The position numbers and the translations under genes were made by a program. The notes below the pieces were generated by a model, which had not been told where the DNA came from, did no database searches, and was given only the letters and a program-made list of their open reading frames with translations. From JAGDMJ01 sp963809695 (GTDB lineage Bacteria > Bacteroidota > Ignavibacteria > UBA10030 > UBA6906): 64,000 bases of DNA. This document shows, in pieces, positions 37,091 through 45,153 of the stretch (the first letter of the stretch is position 1; every line of letters starts with the position of its first letter). The stretch is taken from the NCBI GenBank assembly GCA_963809695.1, contig CAWEKI010000012.1, positions 283,224 through 347,223 of the forward strand. The letters are read 5' to 3'.

Positions 37091-38227
37091 ATGGCGGTGC
37101 AACCTTATCGAGTCAATTTCCCCGAGCGAGTCTTACTTGACCTCCGTGAACGTATACAACGCACACGCTGGCCCGATGAGATTCAAAATTCCGGTTGGAC
37201 TTACGGTGCCAATCTTTCATACATGAAAGAGCTCGCTGACTATTGGTTGACCAGATTTGATTGGAGAAAGGTCGAAGAGGAAATTAATGCATGTCCAAAC
37301 TTCGTTGCTGACATTGACGGATACAACATCCACTTTCTTCACATTAAAGGAACAGGCAAGAAATCTATTCCGCTTATCGCCATGCACGGTTGGCCGGGTT
37401 CATTCCTGGAAATGATGAAACTCATTCCCCTTCTGACAAAGGACGACGAACTCACGTTTGATCTCGTTGTTCCCTCACTCATGGGATATGGTTTTTCACA
37501 AAGATTAACTGCACCAGGCTGCAACCTCCAGTTTATGGGCAACTTATTCTGCAAGCTGATGAAAGAATTGCACTATGAAAAGTTTGGAGCACATGGAGGA
37601 GACTTTGGCTCGGGACTCGCAATGTTGCTGGCACTAAAGTACCCGCAGAAGGTTATCGGCTTGCATTTGAACAATATCGAAGGGTATTACGTGCCCTATG
37701 TGCCGGAGGGAGAAAACTTGACGAAAGAAGAGATGCAATTTGTGAAAGAGGTTGAAGGGTGGTATGACCGGGAAGGAGCTTACTCTCACCTGCAGAGAAC
37801 CAAACCGTTGACGCTTGCGTACGGATTGAATGATTCACCGGTCGGGTTGTGTGCCTGGATTATTGAGAAGTTCTTTGCCTGGTCAGATTGCAGGGGCGAC
37901 ATTGAAAGTGTATTCACAAAAGATGAACTGCTGGCAAACGTCACTCTCTATTGGCTCACAGGAACTCTCCATTCTTCTATTCGCCTGTACAATGAGAGCC
38001 GTAAAGCGCCATTGCATTTCACAAAAGACGATTTTGTAGAAGTTCCCGTCGGCATTGCTCGTTTTCCTTTAGAAGATGCAATTCCACCGCGCAAGTATGT
38101 TGAAAGGGGATTCAACCTACAGCGGTGGACAAATCTGCCTGCCGGAGGTCATTTCGCCGCTATGGAACAACCGCAACTGTTGGCTGATGACATTAGGAAT
38201 TTCTTTCGGTCACTGCAAGTTGGCTGA
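37091..38227 (+). CDS. Epoxide hydrolase (alpha/beta hydrolase with EHN domain)
   Basis: 378 residues from ATG 37091 (AAAAGGAGAAG upstream). Epoxide-hydrolase N-terminal domain (YRVNFPERVLLDLRERI, TRWPDEI) followed by an alpha/beta hydrolase: HGWPGS at 99-104, nucleophile Asp171 in HGGDFGS, catalytic His354 in GGHFAAMEQP. Microsomal-type family; detoxifies or assimilates epoxides. The catalytic set is complete. The MOSC debris lies just upstream; no operon partner. Confidence 0.9.
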   Translation: MAVQPYRVNFPERVLLDLRERIQRTRWPDEIQNSGWTYGANLSYMKELADYWLTRFDWRKVEEEINACPNFVADIDGYNIHFLHIKGTGKKSIPLIAMHGWPGSFLEMMKLIPLLTKDDELTFDLVVPSLMGYGFSQRLTAPGCNLQFMGNLFCKLMKELHYEKFGAHGGDFGSGLAMLLALKYPQKVIGLHLNNIEGYYVPYVPEGENLTKEEMQFVKEVEGWYDREGAYSHLQRTKPLTLAYGLNDSPVGLCAWIIEKFFAWSDCRGDIESVFTKDELLANVTLYWLTGTLHSSIRLYNESRKAPLHFTKDDFVEVPVGIARFPLEDAIPPRKYVERGFNLQRWTNLPAGGHFAAMEQPQLLADDIRNFFRSLQVG

Positions 38228-38328
38228 GAGTTCTCACCTGGGGCTACTGCCGCGCCCTTCAGCTAACAACCGGCAAACCGGCGCCCGCCGAAAGGAGGGG
38301 CATGGGTGGTAAACTCGCACGCTGGGAA

Positions 38329-38357
38329 GGCGACCCATCCACCGGGTTGCCTTTTTT
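38329..38357 (+). terminator. Rho-independent terminator
   Basis: GGCGACCC, loop ATCCACC, GGGTTGCC, then T6. Confidence 0.75.
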
Positions 38358-38362
38358 CGCCC

Positions 38363-38387
38363 GCGCTCGTTCAGGTGGCCTTTTTTT
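38363..38387 (+). repeat. Degenerate copy of the GCTCGTTCAGGTGG terminator repeat
   Basis: CGCGCTCGTTCAGGTGG, then CC and T7. Same loop and right arm as the terminator at 13194, but the left arm no longer pairs well. Confidence 0.5.
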
Positions 38388-38530
38388 CCTGGGTACCATG
38401 CTTGAAACGCGCGGGAAAGCAATGCTCTGCTGGTTTGGTAGCCGGTTAGTTTCTTGTTAACTTCCATGAACGCTGGATTCAGGAAGCGAACGTAATCAAT
38501 GGATCAACGACCTTAAGAAGGCTGTCTCTT

Positions 38531-39175
38531 ATGTACGATCTCCCGTATCACAAAGAACAAAACGCACAGGTCATTAAAGAATTTGTCGATCAGCATCCAT
38601 TTGCTTTCTTAACCGGATGCGATTCAACAAATAAGCCTGTCGCTACGCAGGTGCCCGTTTTTATTGAAGAGAGGGATGGCAAGAAGGTGTTACGGGGACA
38701 CATCATGAAGAATACGGATCATCATAGAGCCTTTTTGCAAAACGAAAACGTTCTTGTCGTGTTCACCGGTCATCATACCTACGTAAGCGCCACGTGGTAC
38801 AGTGATCCGCATCTGGCTTCCACATGGAACTACATGAGCGTACATGTGAAGGGCATTATCAGGTTCCTGGATGACGCTGCATTGGAAGGGGTGCTCCGGA
38901 AAACCACGCTTCATTTTGAAAACTACGATCATCAATCAACAACGGTCTTTGATAACCTTCCTGCAGAGTTCAAACAAAAGGTAATGAAGGCCATAGTGGC
39001 TTTTGAAATTGAAATAGAAGAAATGGACAATGTCTTCAAATTAAGCCAGGACAGAGATTCCAAGAGCTATCACAACATTATAGAGAGGCTTCAGCAACAG
39101 GGTGAAGACGGACAGGTGATTGCGGCTGAGATGACAAAAAGAACAAAGGAGCTATTTCCTGACGATAAGGAGTAG
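38531..39175 (+). CDS. PaiB-like FMN-binding negative transcriptional regulator
   Basis: 214 residues matching the PaiB/FMN-binding split-barrel family: YDLPYHKEQNAQVIKEFVDQ, then HPFAFLTG, HIMKNTDHHRAF and the conserved YVSATWYSDPHLASTWNYMSVHVKG. Members bind flavin and were described as negative regulators of protease and sporulation genes; their actual activity may be oxidoreductase-like. No DNA-binding motif is visible. Probably single gene, with a putative leader after the terminator pair. Confidence 0.87.
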   Translation: MYDLPYHKEQNAQVIKEFVDQHPFAFLTGCDSTNKPVATQVPVFIEERDGKKVLRGHIMKNTDHHRAFLQNENVLVVFTGHHTYVSATWYSDPHLASTWNYMSVHVKGIIRFLDDAALEGVLRKTTLHFENYDHQSTTVFDNLPAEFKQKVMKAIVAFEIEIEEMDNVFKLSQDRDSKSYHNIIERLQQQGEDGQVIAAEMTKRTKELFPDDKE

Positions 39176-39392
39176 GGGTTCATCTGTTTGCGGGATCCTG
39201 ACACGCGCCTGACTTGAGGAGTCGCAATCTGCCGTTTGCCTCCAGTTGCCTTGCCCATTTCTTCCGTGGAAGTCATCGAGGGGGTTGACGGGGAACAGTT
39301 TATCCAGACTACCGCAGGTACGATGTACGCTTCGTTTTTCTTTAACGGTTGATGCTCTTCGCTCAAACTCCTTACAGATATGGAAATCAGCA

Positions 39393-39485
39393 ATGGATCT
39401 CACACCCGAAGAACACAAGGGCGTTTACGACGAGGAAAAAGCTAAGGCAGAGCTACGGGATTTCATGCGCAAGTTCCAAAGGTGA
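39393..39485 (+). CDS. Small charged protein, 30 aa (possibly a frameshifted membrane protein)
   Basis: MDLTPEEHKGVYDEEKAKAE plus a basic helix and stop. The TPEE...YEEEKAR opening is frequent in small Bacteroidota membrane proteins that continue into one membrane helix. Here, about 55 bp after the stop and in another frame, 39538-39600 encodes a hydrophobic stretch (GATVIALVVVAIVLFNMF). GGAAATC lies before the ATG. Probably a decayed gene. Confidence 0.4.
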   Translation: MDLTPEEHKGVYDEEKAKAELRDFMRKFQR

Positions 39486-40116
39486 CAGCCGGTGATTACG
39501 GATCGGGAACTTCCATCAAGCCGGGGGTCATGAGGACTTTTCGTTGGAGCAACAGTTATCGCCTTGGTGGTTGTGGCCATTGTGCTCTTCAATATGTTTG
39601 ATTCTCAAAGATCAAAGACGATATGTGGGTGCATTATGTACTTCGCCGTCTTGCTGATCTCCCCCCAGCCGTTTGTTTCATCGCTCAGGTCCAGGTTTCT
39701 GAAAGAAGGCAACCTGGAGAGATAGTCCACATCATCAATATACTCTTCCGGGAAATACTGCGCGGCGAACCGCTTCGACATGTCATGGTGAAGCATTAAC
39801 GATGCATAGGAAGGGGAGTTTTATCGCATCGCCGGCCCTTTTTTCATTCCGTACATCCAATAAGCACCTGGCATAACGGGGGAAACGGCTGATGATGGCC
39901 GATTGTGTTTATCCCGTTTGTATCAATACCATTAAGTAAGAAGACTTGGAATCCCCGGGCGTTTTTGTCCAAGCCCGACGTTTCTTCGTCGGGAACAATT
40001 GGCGAGATGGTAATGTTAGCTCCGTCATCGACCACCGGCAACAGATCCGGCGGCTTTTGTTCCTTGATATCCTAATCCACTTTTCAACCATTATCTGCAG
40101 AAGAGAGGCAAACTCG
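39486..40116. other. Intergenic stretch with uncertain small frames
   Basis: Holds the stray membrane-helix coding piece near 39538-39600 and a 63-codon minus-strand open frame (39605-39796) with no recognisable features. Nothing else supported. Confidence 0.3.
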
Positions 40117-40491
40117 ATGGCAACCCCCGTGGCGGTGACAAAACTCGAATCCAAGTCTCATGATCGGCCCGATGAAACGCGCACTCCCGCCAAGTCGCGT
40201 GTGGAAATCGTACGACTCGAAGGATTCACGATGGGCCGCTTCACGTTCGAGCCAGGCTGGCGGTGGTCAGAATGCATCAAACCGGTCGTCAAAACCGATA
40301 CATGCCAACTCTCGCATGTGGGCTATGTGGTTTCGGGCCGCCTGACGGTCCAGCTAAAAGGCGGGACAAAAAAGACGTTCTCGGCTGGCGATTCGTATAC
40401 AATTCCTCCGGGACATGACGCGTGGGTCGAGGGGAATGAGCGCTTCGTTGGGATCGAGGTTACGAGTGCTGAACAGTATGCCAAGGCGTAG
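40117..40491 (+). CDS. Cupin-domain protein
   Basis: 124 residues from ATG 40117 (AGAGAGGC upstream). Single conserved beta-barrel: VRLEGFTMGRFTFEPGWRWS, HVGYVVSGRLTVQLKGG, then DSYTIPPGHDAWVEGNE. This is the cupin-2 type, with metal-binding histidines at SHVGYV and PPGHDAW. Enzymatic role unknown; small-molecule binding or isomerase-like. The minus-strand frame over its 3' end (to 40323) is a shadow. Confidence 0.82.
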   Translation: MATPVAVTKLESKSHDRPDETRTPAKSRVEIVRLEGFTMGRFTFEPGWRWSECIKPVVKTDTCQLSHVGYVVSGRLTVQLKGGTKKTFSAGDSYTIPPGHDAWVEGNERFVGIEVTSAEQYAKA

Positions 40492-40549
40492 GCTTTGCGT
40501 GGCGCAGTAGGCATGCGAGTCCAAGGGGTTCGGGAAATTGGCGCGGAGT

Positions 40550-40622
40550 GGTTACAGAATTTTCCGGAGAAAATGGAAAGCCACTTATCGAAAATGGATA
40601 GTTCGGTAAGTGGCTTTTCAGT
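40550..40622 (+). repeat. Dispersed hairpin repeat without tRNA-end motif (copy 2)
   Basis: GTGGTTACAGAATTTTCCGG, then GAAAGCCACTTATCG and CGGTAAGTGGCTTTTC forming a hairpin. It matches the start of the elements at 54519 and 58284 but lacks GTGCCCGGAAC. It seems to have replaced the 3' end of the peptidase-like gene on the other strand. Confidence 0.65.
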
Positions 40623-40639
40623 GGCGTGTTCTTCAAGCG

Positions 40640-41039
40640 TTGGCTCAATCCTTTTATCGCCTCGCTCCAATCTCCAACGTCCAACAGACCAGAGAACAGG
40701 AAGTATCCTGTTGCCTCCAGGAGATTCACTACCCAGAATAGCCACCAGGCGTACCGCCAGGCTCGTACTATGCCGCAAGGCACCGTATCCCACCCCTGCC
40801 GCAAGGAAATTGACGATGGTACCGCCGGCGGCCATCACCCTATTCTTCCACCCGAGCGGATTTCCAGCATCTCCCTCAAAATGCATCGAGGACAGAACGT
40901 GGGCTTTCCCTCCGACTAGGAGACATGCACCGTCATGTCCTACCGCTTCGTGAAGGATATTTGCCAGTGCGAAGACAACCATGCTGATAGAGCCAACAGT
41001 CAGGAGATCATCTTGCCTACGGATCTCGAAATGGTTCAT
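40640..41039 (-). pseudogene. M50-like membrane metallopeptidase homologue, frameshifted and truncated
   Basis: From ATG 41039: LLTVGSISMVVFALANILHE with AVGHDGACLLVGG, giving an HEAVGH zinc motif inside a membrane helix, then MHFEGDAGNPLGWKNRVMAA. Around 40770-40800 the protein text moves to the next frame (YAWWLFWVVNLLEATGYFLF, SGLLDVGDWSEAIKG). The end is lost in the hairpin repeat. I recall similar HExxGH membrane proteins of unknown role. Inactive unless the frameshift is a sequencing error. Confidence 0.65.
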
Positions 41040-41194
41040 GGTCTTGGCCTGTACTCTGGCATTTAAGCACGCCTCTTGCGTTCTCGTTCCTGGCAGTTCC
41101 GGACTTTTCTTTGCCCAAGATCGTACAGGTGGCTTTGGTTTTTGCATCCTTATGCAAAACAGGTCACGCCATCCTTAGGTCTTACCCTCATTTT

Positions 41195-41210
41195 CTTGAC
41201 TTACGTCAAG
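41195..41210. promoter_or_regulatory. 16-bp palindrome, Crp/Fnr-type operator candidate
   Basis: CTTGAC-TTAC-GTCAAG, a perfect dyad 65 bp before the methyltransferase start. The shape TTGAC-N4-GTCAA resembles Fnr/Dnr/HcpR-type sites. Confidence 0.4.
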
Positions 41211-41274
41211 GGGCTCTGGGACACGGCAGGGTATATTGCGCACATAGAAGCCACTCAATTCTCAGGAGGACACT

Positions 41275-42096
41275 ATGGACGCAACCTGCGCAACCCTCAG
41301 CCCCTCTCCCGTAAAACAGTCGGAATGGTTCAGAGACTGGTTCGACTCACCGTATTACCACATGTTATATTCCTACCGTGACGATAGAGAAGCTGCTGGA
41401 TTTATTGACCAGTTGCTTGACCACCTCCGACCGTCTCCAGGCTCCGCTATGATCGATCTTGGCTGTGGCACCGGACGGCATTCCAGACATCTTGCATCGA
41501 AGGGATATCGCGTAACGGGGCTGGACCTGGCCGGAGGCAGTATTGCCCGGGCGAAGAATTTCGAGACTGCATCGCTTCGGTTTCTCCGGCATGATATGCG
41601 CCAGTCAATCGGCAGGTGCCACGCGGACTATGTTTTCAATCTCTTTACCAGTTTCGGCTACTTTTCAGACCAGGAGAACCATGCGGTCATGCGCAATATC
41701 TCAGACGCACTGAAACCTGGAGGGACGCTTGTCGTTGATTACCTCAACGTCAATTACGCAGAAGCTCGGCTGGTGCCTTCAGAAGAGAAAGAGATCGATG
41801 GGGCCATCTACAACATCACCCGCTGGACAGACCAGGATCATTTTTTCAAGAAGATTACTGTCCTGGACGAGAGAACCGGGCAGGTGCTTGAGTACACGGA
41901 GCGGGTTGCGAAACTCACACTTGAAGATTTTGACGATATGCTGGCGCATGAGCATCTGCAGTCCGAGAGTGCATATGGCGACTACGGTCTCAATACATAC
42001 GATGGGGCAAATTCGCCGCGCATGATCATTGTGGCGCGAAAACCCGGCGCTAACGAGGTTCCCGCTTTTGTGAGAGGCCTTTCCGAACTCGACTGA
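41275..42096 (+). CDS. Class I SAM-dependent methyltransferase
   Basis: 273 residues. Motif I DLGCGTGRHSRHLASKGYRV (Asp61) with the acidic GLDLAGGSI strand end, HDMRQSI for motif II, and ALKPGGTLVVDYLN for motif III. The opening WFRDWFDSPYYHMLYSYRDD is typical of a subgroup acting on small molecules. RBS CAGGAGGACACT. Its last 16 codons overlap, on the opposite strand, the end of a Crp/Fnr relic. Confidence 0.9.
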   Translation: MDATCATLSPSPVKQSEWFRDWFDSPYYHMLYSYRDDREAAGFIDQLLDHLRPSPGSAMIDLGCGTGRHSRHLASKGYRVTGLDLAGGSIARAKNFETASLRFLRHDMRQSIGRCHADYVFNLFTSFGYFSDQENHAVMRNISDALKPGGTLVVDYLNVNYAEARLVPSEEKEIDGAIYNITRWTDQDHFFKKITVLDERTGQVLEYTERVAKLTLEDFDDMLAHEHLQSESAYGDYGLNTYDGANSPRMIIVARKPGANEVPAFVRGLSELD

Positions 42097-42223
42097 AGGT
42101 TTCCGGTGAAATGCCAAGATACGAGGCCAGCATGTGGAGGGGAACGCGCAACGCAAGTGATGGATACGTCTTTATAAATGTGAGATAGCGTTCTTCGGCA
42201 GAAGCGCTGTAAGTGAGTAGCCT
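42050..42223 (-). pseudogene. Crp/Fnr-family regulator C-terminal remnant
   Basis: Minus-strand codons ending at TAG 42050 encode SASAEERYLTFIKTYPSLAL, then RVPLHMLASYLGISPETFSR and VRKGL: the HTH end of Crp/Fnr proteins (xEERYxxFxxxYPxLxxRVPxxxIASYLGITPExLSRIR). No sensor domain exists; at about 42222 the sequence changes abruptly to a sorting-domain fragment on the other strand. Confidence 0.7.
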
Positions 42224-42299
42224 TGCCAGCGGCGTGTACTTGTACAGATTGACGACCGGGGTCTTCGTTCAGACAAAGCGGCTTGTGCTCCTTCGGTAA
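42222..42299 (+). pseudogene. Orphan sorting-domain tail
   Basis: LASGVYLYRLTTGVFVQTKR then LVLLR and TAA: the last 25 residues of a T9SS domain with nothing of its gene upstream. Confidence 0.75.
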
Positions 42300-42308
42300 C
42301 GCGGCGCC

Positions 42309-42337
42309 TTGCATTATTCGGGGATTCGGAGTACACT
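42309..42337 (+). promoter_or_regulatory. Sigma70-type promoter with conserved spacer (copy 2)
   Basis: TTGCAT, 17 bp ending GGATTCGGAG, TACACT. It starts 10 bp after the orphan sorting-domain tail and drives the gene at 42387. Confidence 0.6.
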
Positions 42338-42386
42338 TGTATGTTGTTATCTCATTGAAATCAGAAGACCTCACGAGGAGGTCGCC

Positions 42387-43757
42387 ATGAAACACACCGT
42401 CATCTCCGGGCTTGCCCTGTTCCTGCTTGCCGCTCCCGCCAACGCCCAGCACGCGCACTTCCCGCTGAATATCGGCGACAGCTGGCAGTACTTCCAGATT
42501 AACCCGCCCGTCTCGGACGTACAGCAAACCACTGTGGTCGGCGACACGCTCATGCCCAACGGACTTCGCTATGCTGTGATGTCGGGATGGTGGTGGGGCT
42601 CGGCTCTCATGCGCCAGGGAGGTGACACGGTCTACCAATGGACCCCGTACGGTGACAGGATTGTGTTTGATTTCTCCCGCGCGCCCGGAGATACCATTCT
42701 TTCTACCAGATACTATGGCGACACGGTCTTTATCGTGACAACCGTCAGGGACACGGAACTCGTCTTCGGGTCGCGCCGCTGCATCTGGAATTTTTCGTTC
42801 GACAACCCGCGGTTCATTGACGACGAACAGACTCTCCGTGTGGTCGACAGTATCGGCGTCACTGACATGTACTTCTACGGCGGCCCCTATAACTTCCAAG
42901 GGGCGCGTATCAATGGAGTTTTCTACGGAAACTTCACCGGAAGCAGCGGACAGCGGTTCTATCCCTTGCAGATCGGAAACACCTGGAGCTACCGCGTCTT
43001 TCACAGCAACTATCCGAACGCCCCCGACTCCTCCGCATCCCAGCGGATAGTCGTGAAGGATGTCCGGATGCCAAACGGAAAGATGTATTCCCAGCTGAAC
43101 TTGCCCGATGCCATCGGCGGACAATTCATCAGAGAAGACTCGAATTACGTGTACTACTACTCTCCGGACGACACCACGGAGATCCCGATGTACAACCTGA
43201 AGACAGTGGGAGGGGCGACGGATCCGATACGGTTTGGTGGTTTTGCATCGTCGACGGTGGTGTCCGTAATGGAATACATGGTTCTCGGCCGAATGAGAAC
43301 GGTTCGGGAGTACTCGCTTGGTGGGTTAGTCTTTGCCAGTGTGTATTTGGCCAGCGGTCTCGGGATTATTGCAGCTTATGACTTTGGTGATGGCGTGTGG
43401 CCTTACGACGATTTCTGGGAACTCCGCGGGGCCATCATCGATGACACGCTCCACGGCACTCTCGTTGCTGTCGAAGAGAGAGAGACAGTACCCCCGGCAT
43501 ACTCACTGGATCAAAACTATCCCAACCCCTTCAACCCCTCGACAACGATCGGCTACGCGTTACCGCAGTGGTCACATGTCACGCTCGCCGTCTTCAACAC
43601 GCTGGGACAACAAGTGGCCATACTGGTCAACGGTGAAATGGACGCCAGCTATCATGAAGTGCTATTCGATGCATCAGGTCTTGCCAGCGGCGTTTACATC
43701 TATCGCATGACCGCCGGCAGCCTTGCCCAATCGCGCAAAATGATCCTGGTTAAATAA
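42387..43757 (+). CDS. Secreted protein with sorting domain, function unknown
   Basis: 456 residues from ATG 42387 (GAGGAGG upstream). Signal cleaved near ANAQ; two similar halves, each opening (F/Y)PLxIGxxW(Q/S)Y (HFPLNIGDSWQYFQI; FYPLQIGNTWSYRVF), a pattern common in Bacteroidota surface proteins; then the T9SS sorting domain from LDQNYPNPFNPSTTIGYAL to SRKMILVK. The two-fold repeat suggests a duplicated beta-barrel or sandwich. Enzyme motifs are not visible. Confidence 0.8.
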   Translation: MKHTVISGLALFLLAAPANAQHAHFPLNIGDSWQYFQINPPVSDVQQTTVVGDTLMPNGLRYAVMSGWWWGSALMRQGGDTVYQWTPYGDRIVFDFSRAPGDTILSTRYYGDTVFIVTTVRDTELVFGSRRCIWNFSFDNPRFIDDEQTLRVVDSIGVTDMYFYGGPYNFQGARINGVFYGNFTGSSGQRFYPLQIGNTWSYRVFHSNYPNAPDSSASQRIVVKDVRMPNGKMYSQLNLPDAIGGQFIREDSNYVYYYSPDDTTEIPMYNLKTVGGATDPIRFGGFASSTVVSVMEYMVLGRMRTVREYSLGGLVFASVYLASGLGIIAAYDFGDGVWPYDDFWELRGAIIDDTLHGTLVAVEERETVPPAYSLDQNYPNPFNPSTTIGYALPQWSHVTLAVFNTLGQQVAILVNGEMDASYHEVLFDASGLASGVYIYRMTAGSLAQSRKMILVK

Positions 43758-43788
43758 TGGCAAGTTATTGCTGAAAGGGGGAGCACCC

Positions 43789-44005
43789 ATGAAACGATTT
43801 CTGAATGTCCCTCGAGAGCGCGCTTTCCTTCTGACAGCACTCTGTGCAGTATGACCGTAATGCCCTGCTACAATACTACACAAAGACCTTCAACCCGAGC
43901 ACGACCATCACGTACGAGTTGCCCAAATCGCCGGACGTGAGGTTGAGTGTGTACGATATGCTCGGTCGTGAAGTGTCAGTGTTGGTGAATGAGAGGAGGA
44001 ATGAA
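43789..44005 (+). pseudogene. Collapsed secreted-protein gene: signal-peptide stub plus sorting-domain stub
   Basis: ATG 43789 with AAAGGGGGAG upstream encodes only MKRFLNVPRERAFLLTALCA, V, stop at 43854. Immediately downstream in another frame come YYTKTFNPSTTITYELPKSP and LSVYDMLGREVSVLVNER: the first half of a T9SS domain with an altered YPNP. Everything between signal and sorting domain is missing, as expected after internal deletion. Confidence 0.7.
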
Positions 44006-44490
44006 GATACTCCATGGGATAGAAATGCACAATCAGGAAATGACCTGAAGCATTGAATAACGCATTTCGACTTCGAAGGCAAGCGTGATTCCTCCAAGAG
44101 TTCCTTCCAGATTGGGCTTGACAATTTCCGGCGAAATTGGCAACTTGAGCCAGCTGTAAATCCGTGTTCTTTCGAAAAACGATTGTCGAACACCCTGCCG
44201 GCCCAGTTGGGCAGGCCATCATCAGCTTGGGGAGATCCTGTGCGCCGTGGGAGGTCAATCTCGACGAATCGTTCCTCCTCAAAGAGTAGCCACGACAGGA
44301 GCCCTTCTACGCCGGCAACTCCTTCCCCCCGGCCCTCCGTCAACGGCACATTCTTCATCATTCTTTTATCCGCTGATCGGTTCACTCGCACCACCTCCGC
44401 GGGAGTCCTATGAAATGCGTGCAACGCAACGAGTCGATATAATCGTAAACCGTAGGCCACCTAATCACTGATCATAGGAAGGAACCGAAA
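44006..44490. other. Stretch without a convincing gene
   Basis: Open frames on the minus strand (for example ISPEIVKPNLEGTLGGITLA near 44050-44130) hint at a decayed gene that I cannot identify. The end carries the ribosome site AGGAAGG for the next gene. Confidence 0.35.
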
Positions 44491-44988
44491 GTGCCTGAGA
44501 TTGATGGGATACTTGTCGCATTCGCCTTGCTGGGGGCCGTTATGTTCTCTGGCACGGATGAGAGGAACGCCAATCTGCCGATCAAGGTGCGGCAGATCGA
44601 GAAGAAATCAAACGATGAGACGGTCACAGTCGAGACTCTTCAGGAGATCCTTGACGCGTTCAATCGGCATGATCTCGATGCCATCATGGAGTACTTCTCT
44701 GATGATTGCTCCTTTGATTTTCCAAGGGGTCCTGAACCCTGGGGACAGCGCTTCATCGGCAAAGATCAGGTGCGCGAGGCTCTTGCCGGTCGTTTCAAAG
44801 GCATTCCTGACGTTCACTACGGAGACGACCGTCATTGGGTGGCAGCAGACAGGGGAGTGTCAGAATGGACGCTGACCGGGACAACAACTTCAGGGGTTAG
44901 CTTGAAAGTGCGAGGCTGTGATCTCTGGGAGTTTCGGAATGGGAAAGTCGTCCGAAAAGATTCCTACTGGAAAATCGTGGAGCGATGA
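44491..44988 (+). CDS. SnoaL-like/NTF2-fold protein
   Basis: 165 residues; GTG 44491 with AGGAAGGAACC upstream. Residues about 45-160 form a SnoaL-like domain: LQEILDAFNRHDLDAIMEYF, DDCSFDFPRGP, GKDQVREALAGRF, then GCDLWEFRNGKVVRKDSYWK. Members bind or convert small ligands. The 45 N-terminal residues contain a hydrophobic run (ILVAFALLGAVMFSG) that may be a membrane anchor or simply leader; an internal start was not found in frame. No operon partner. Confidence 0.82.
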   Translation: MPEIDGILVAFALLGAVMFSGTDERNANLPIKVRQIEKKSNDETVTVETLQEILDAFNRHDLDAIMEYFSDDCSFDFPRGPEPWGQRFIGKDQVREALAGRFKGIPDVHYGDDRHWVAADRGVSEWTLTGTTTSGVSLKVRGCDLWEFRNGKVVRKDSYWKIVER

Positions 44989-45153
44989 GTGCTGTGCCTG
45001 ACTGTTGCTGGCAATAGGACAGAATCTGAACCACACCCGGAGAGACGACAATCAGTAATTCCCATGCCACCCCGGCTTGTACCGAGTCCGTTGCACTTGG
45101 CCATTGAAAGCAGCATATTGGTTTCATAATCCACCTCGCTAAACGAAGAGAAC

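Noticed and set aside
41982..43124. 380-codon minus-strand frame over the methyltransferase end and the 42387 gene
   Set aside because: Opposite strand holds a signal peptide, ribosome site and sorting domain; the real minus-strand signal there is the short Crp/Fnr tail in another frame.
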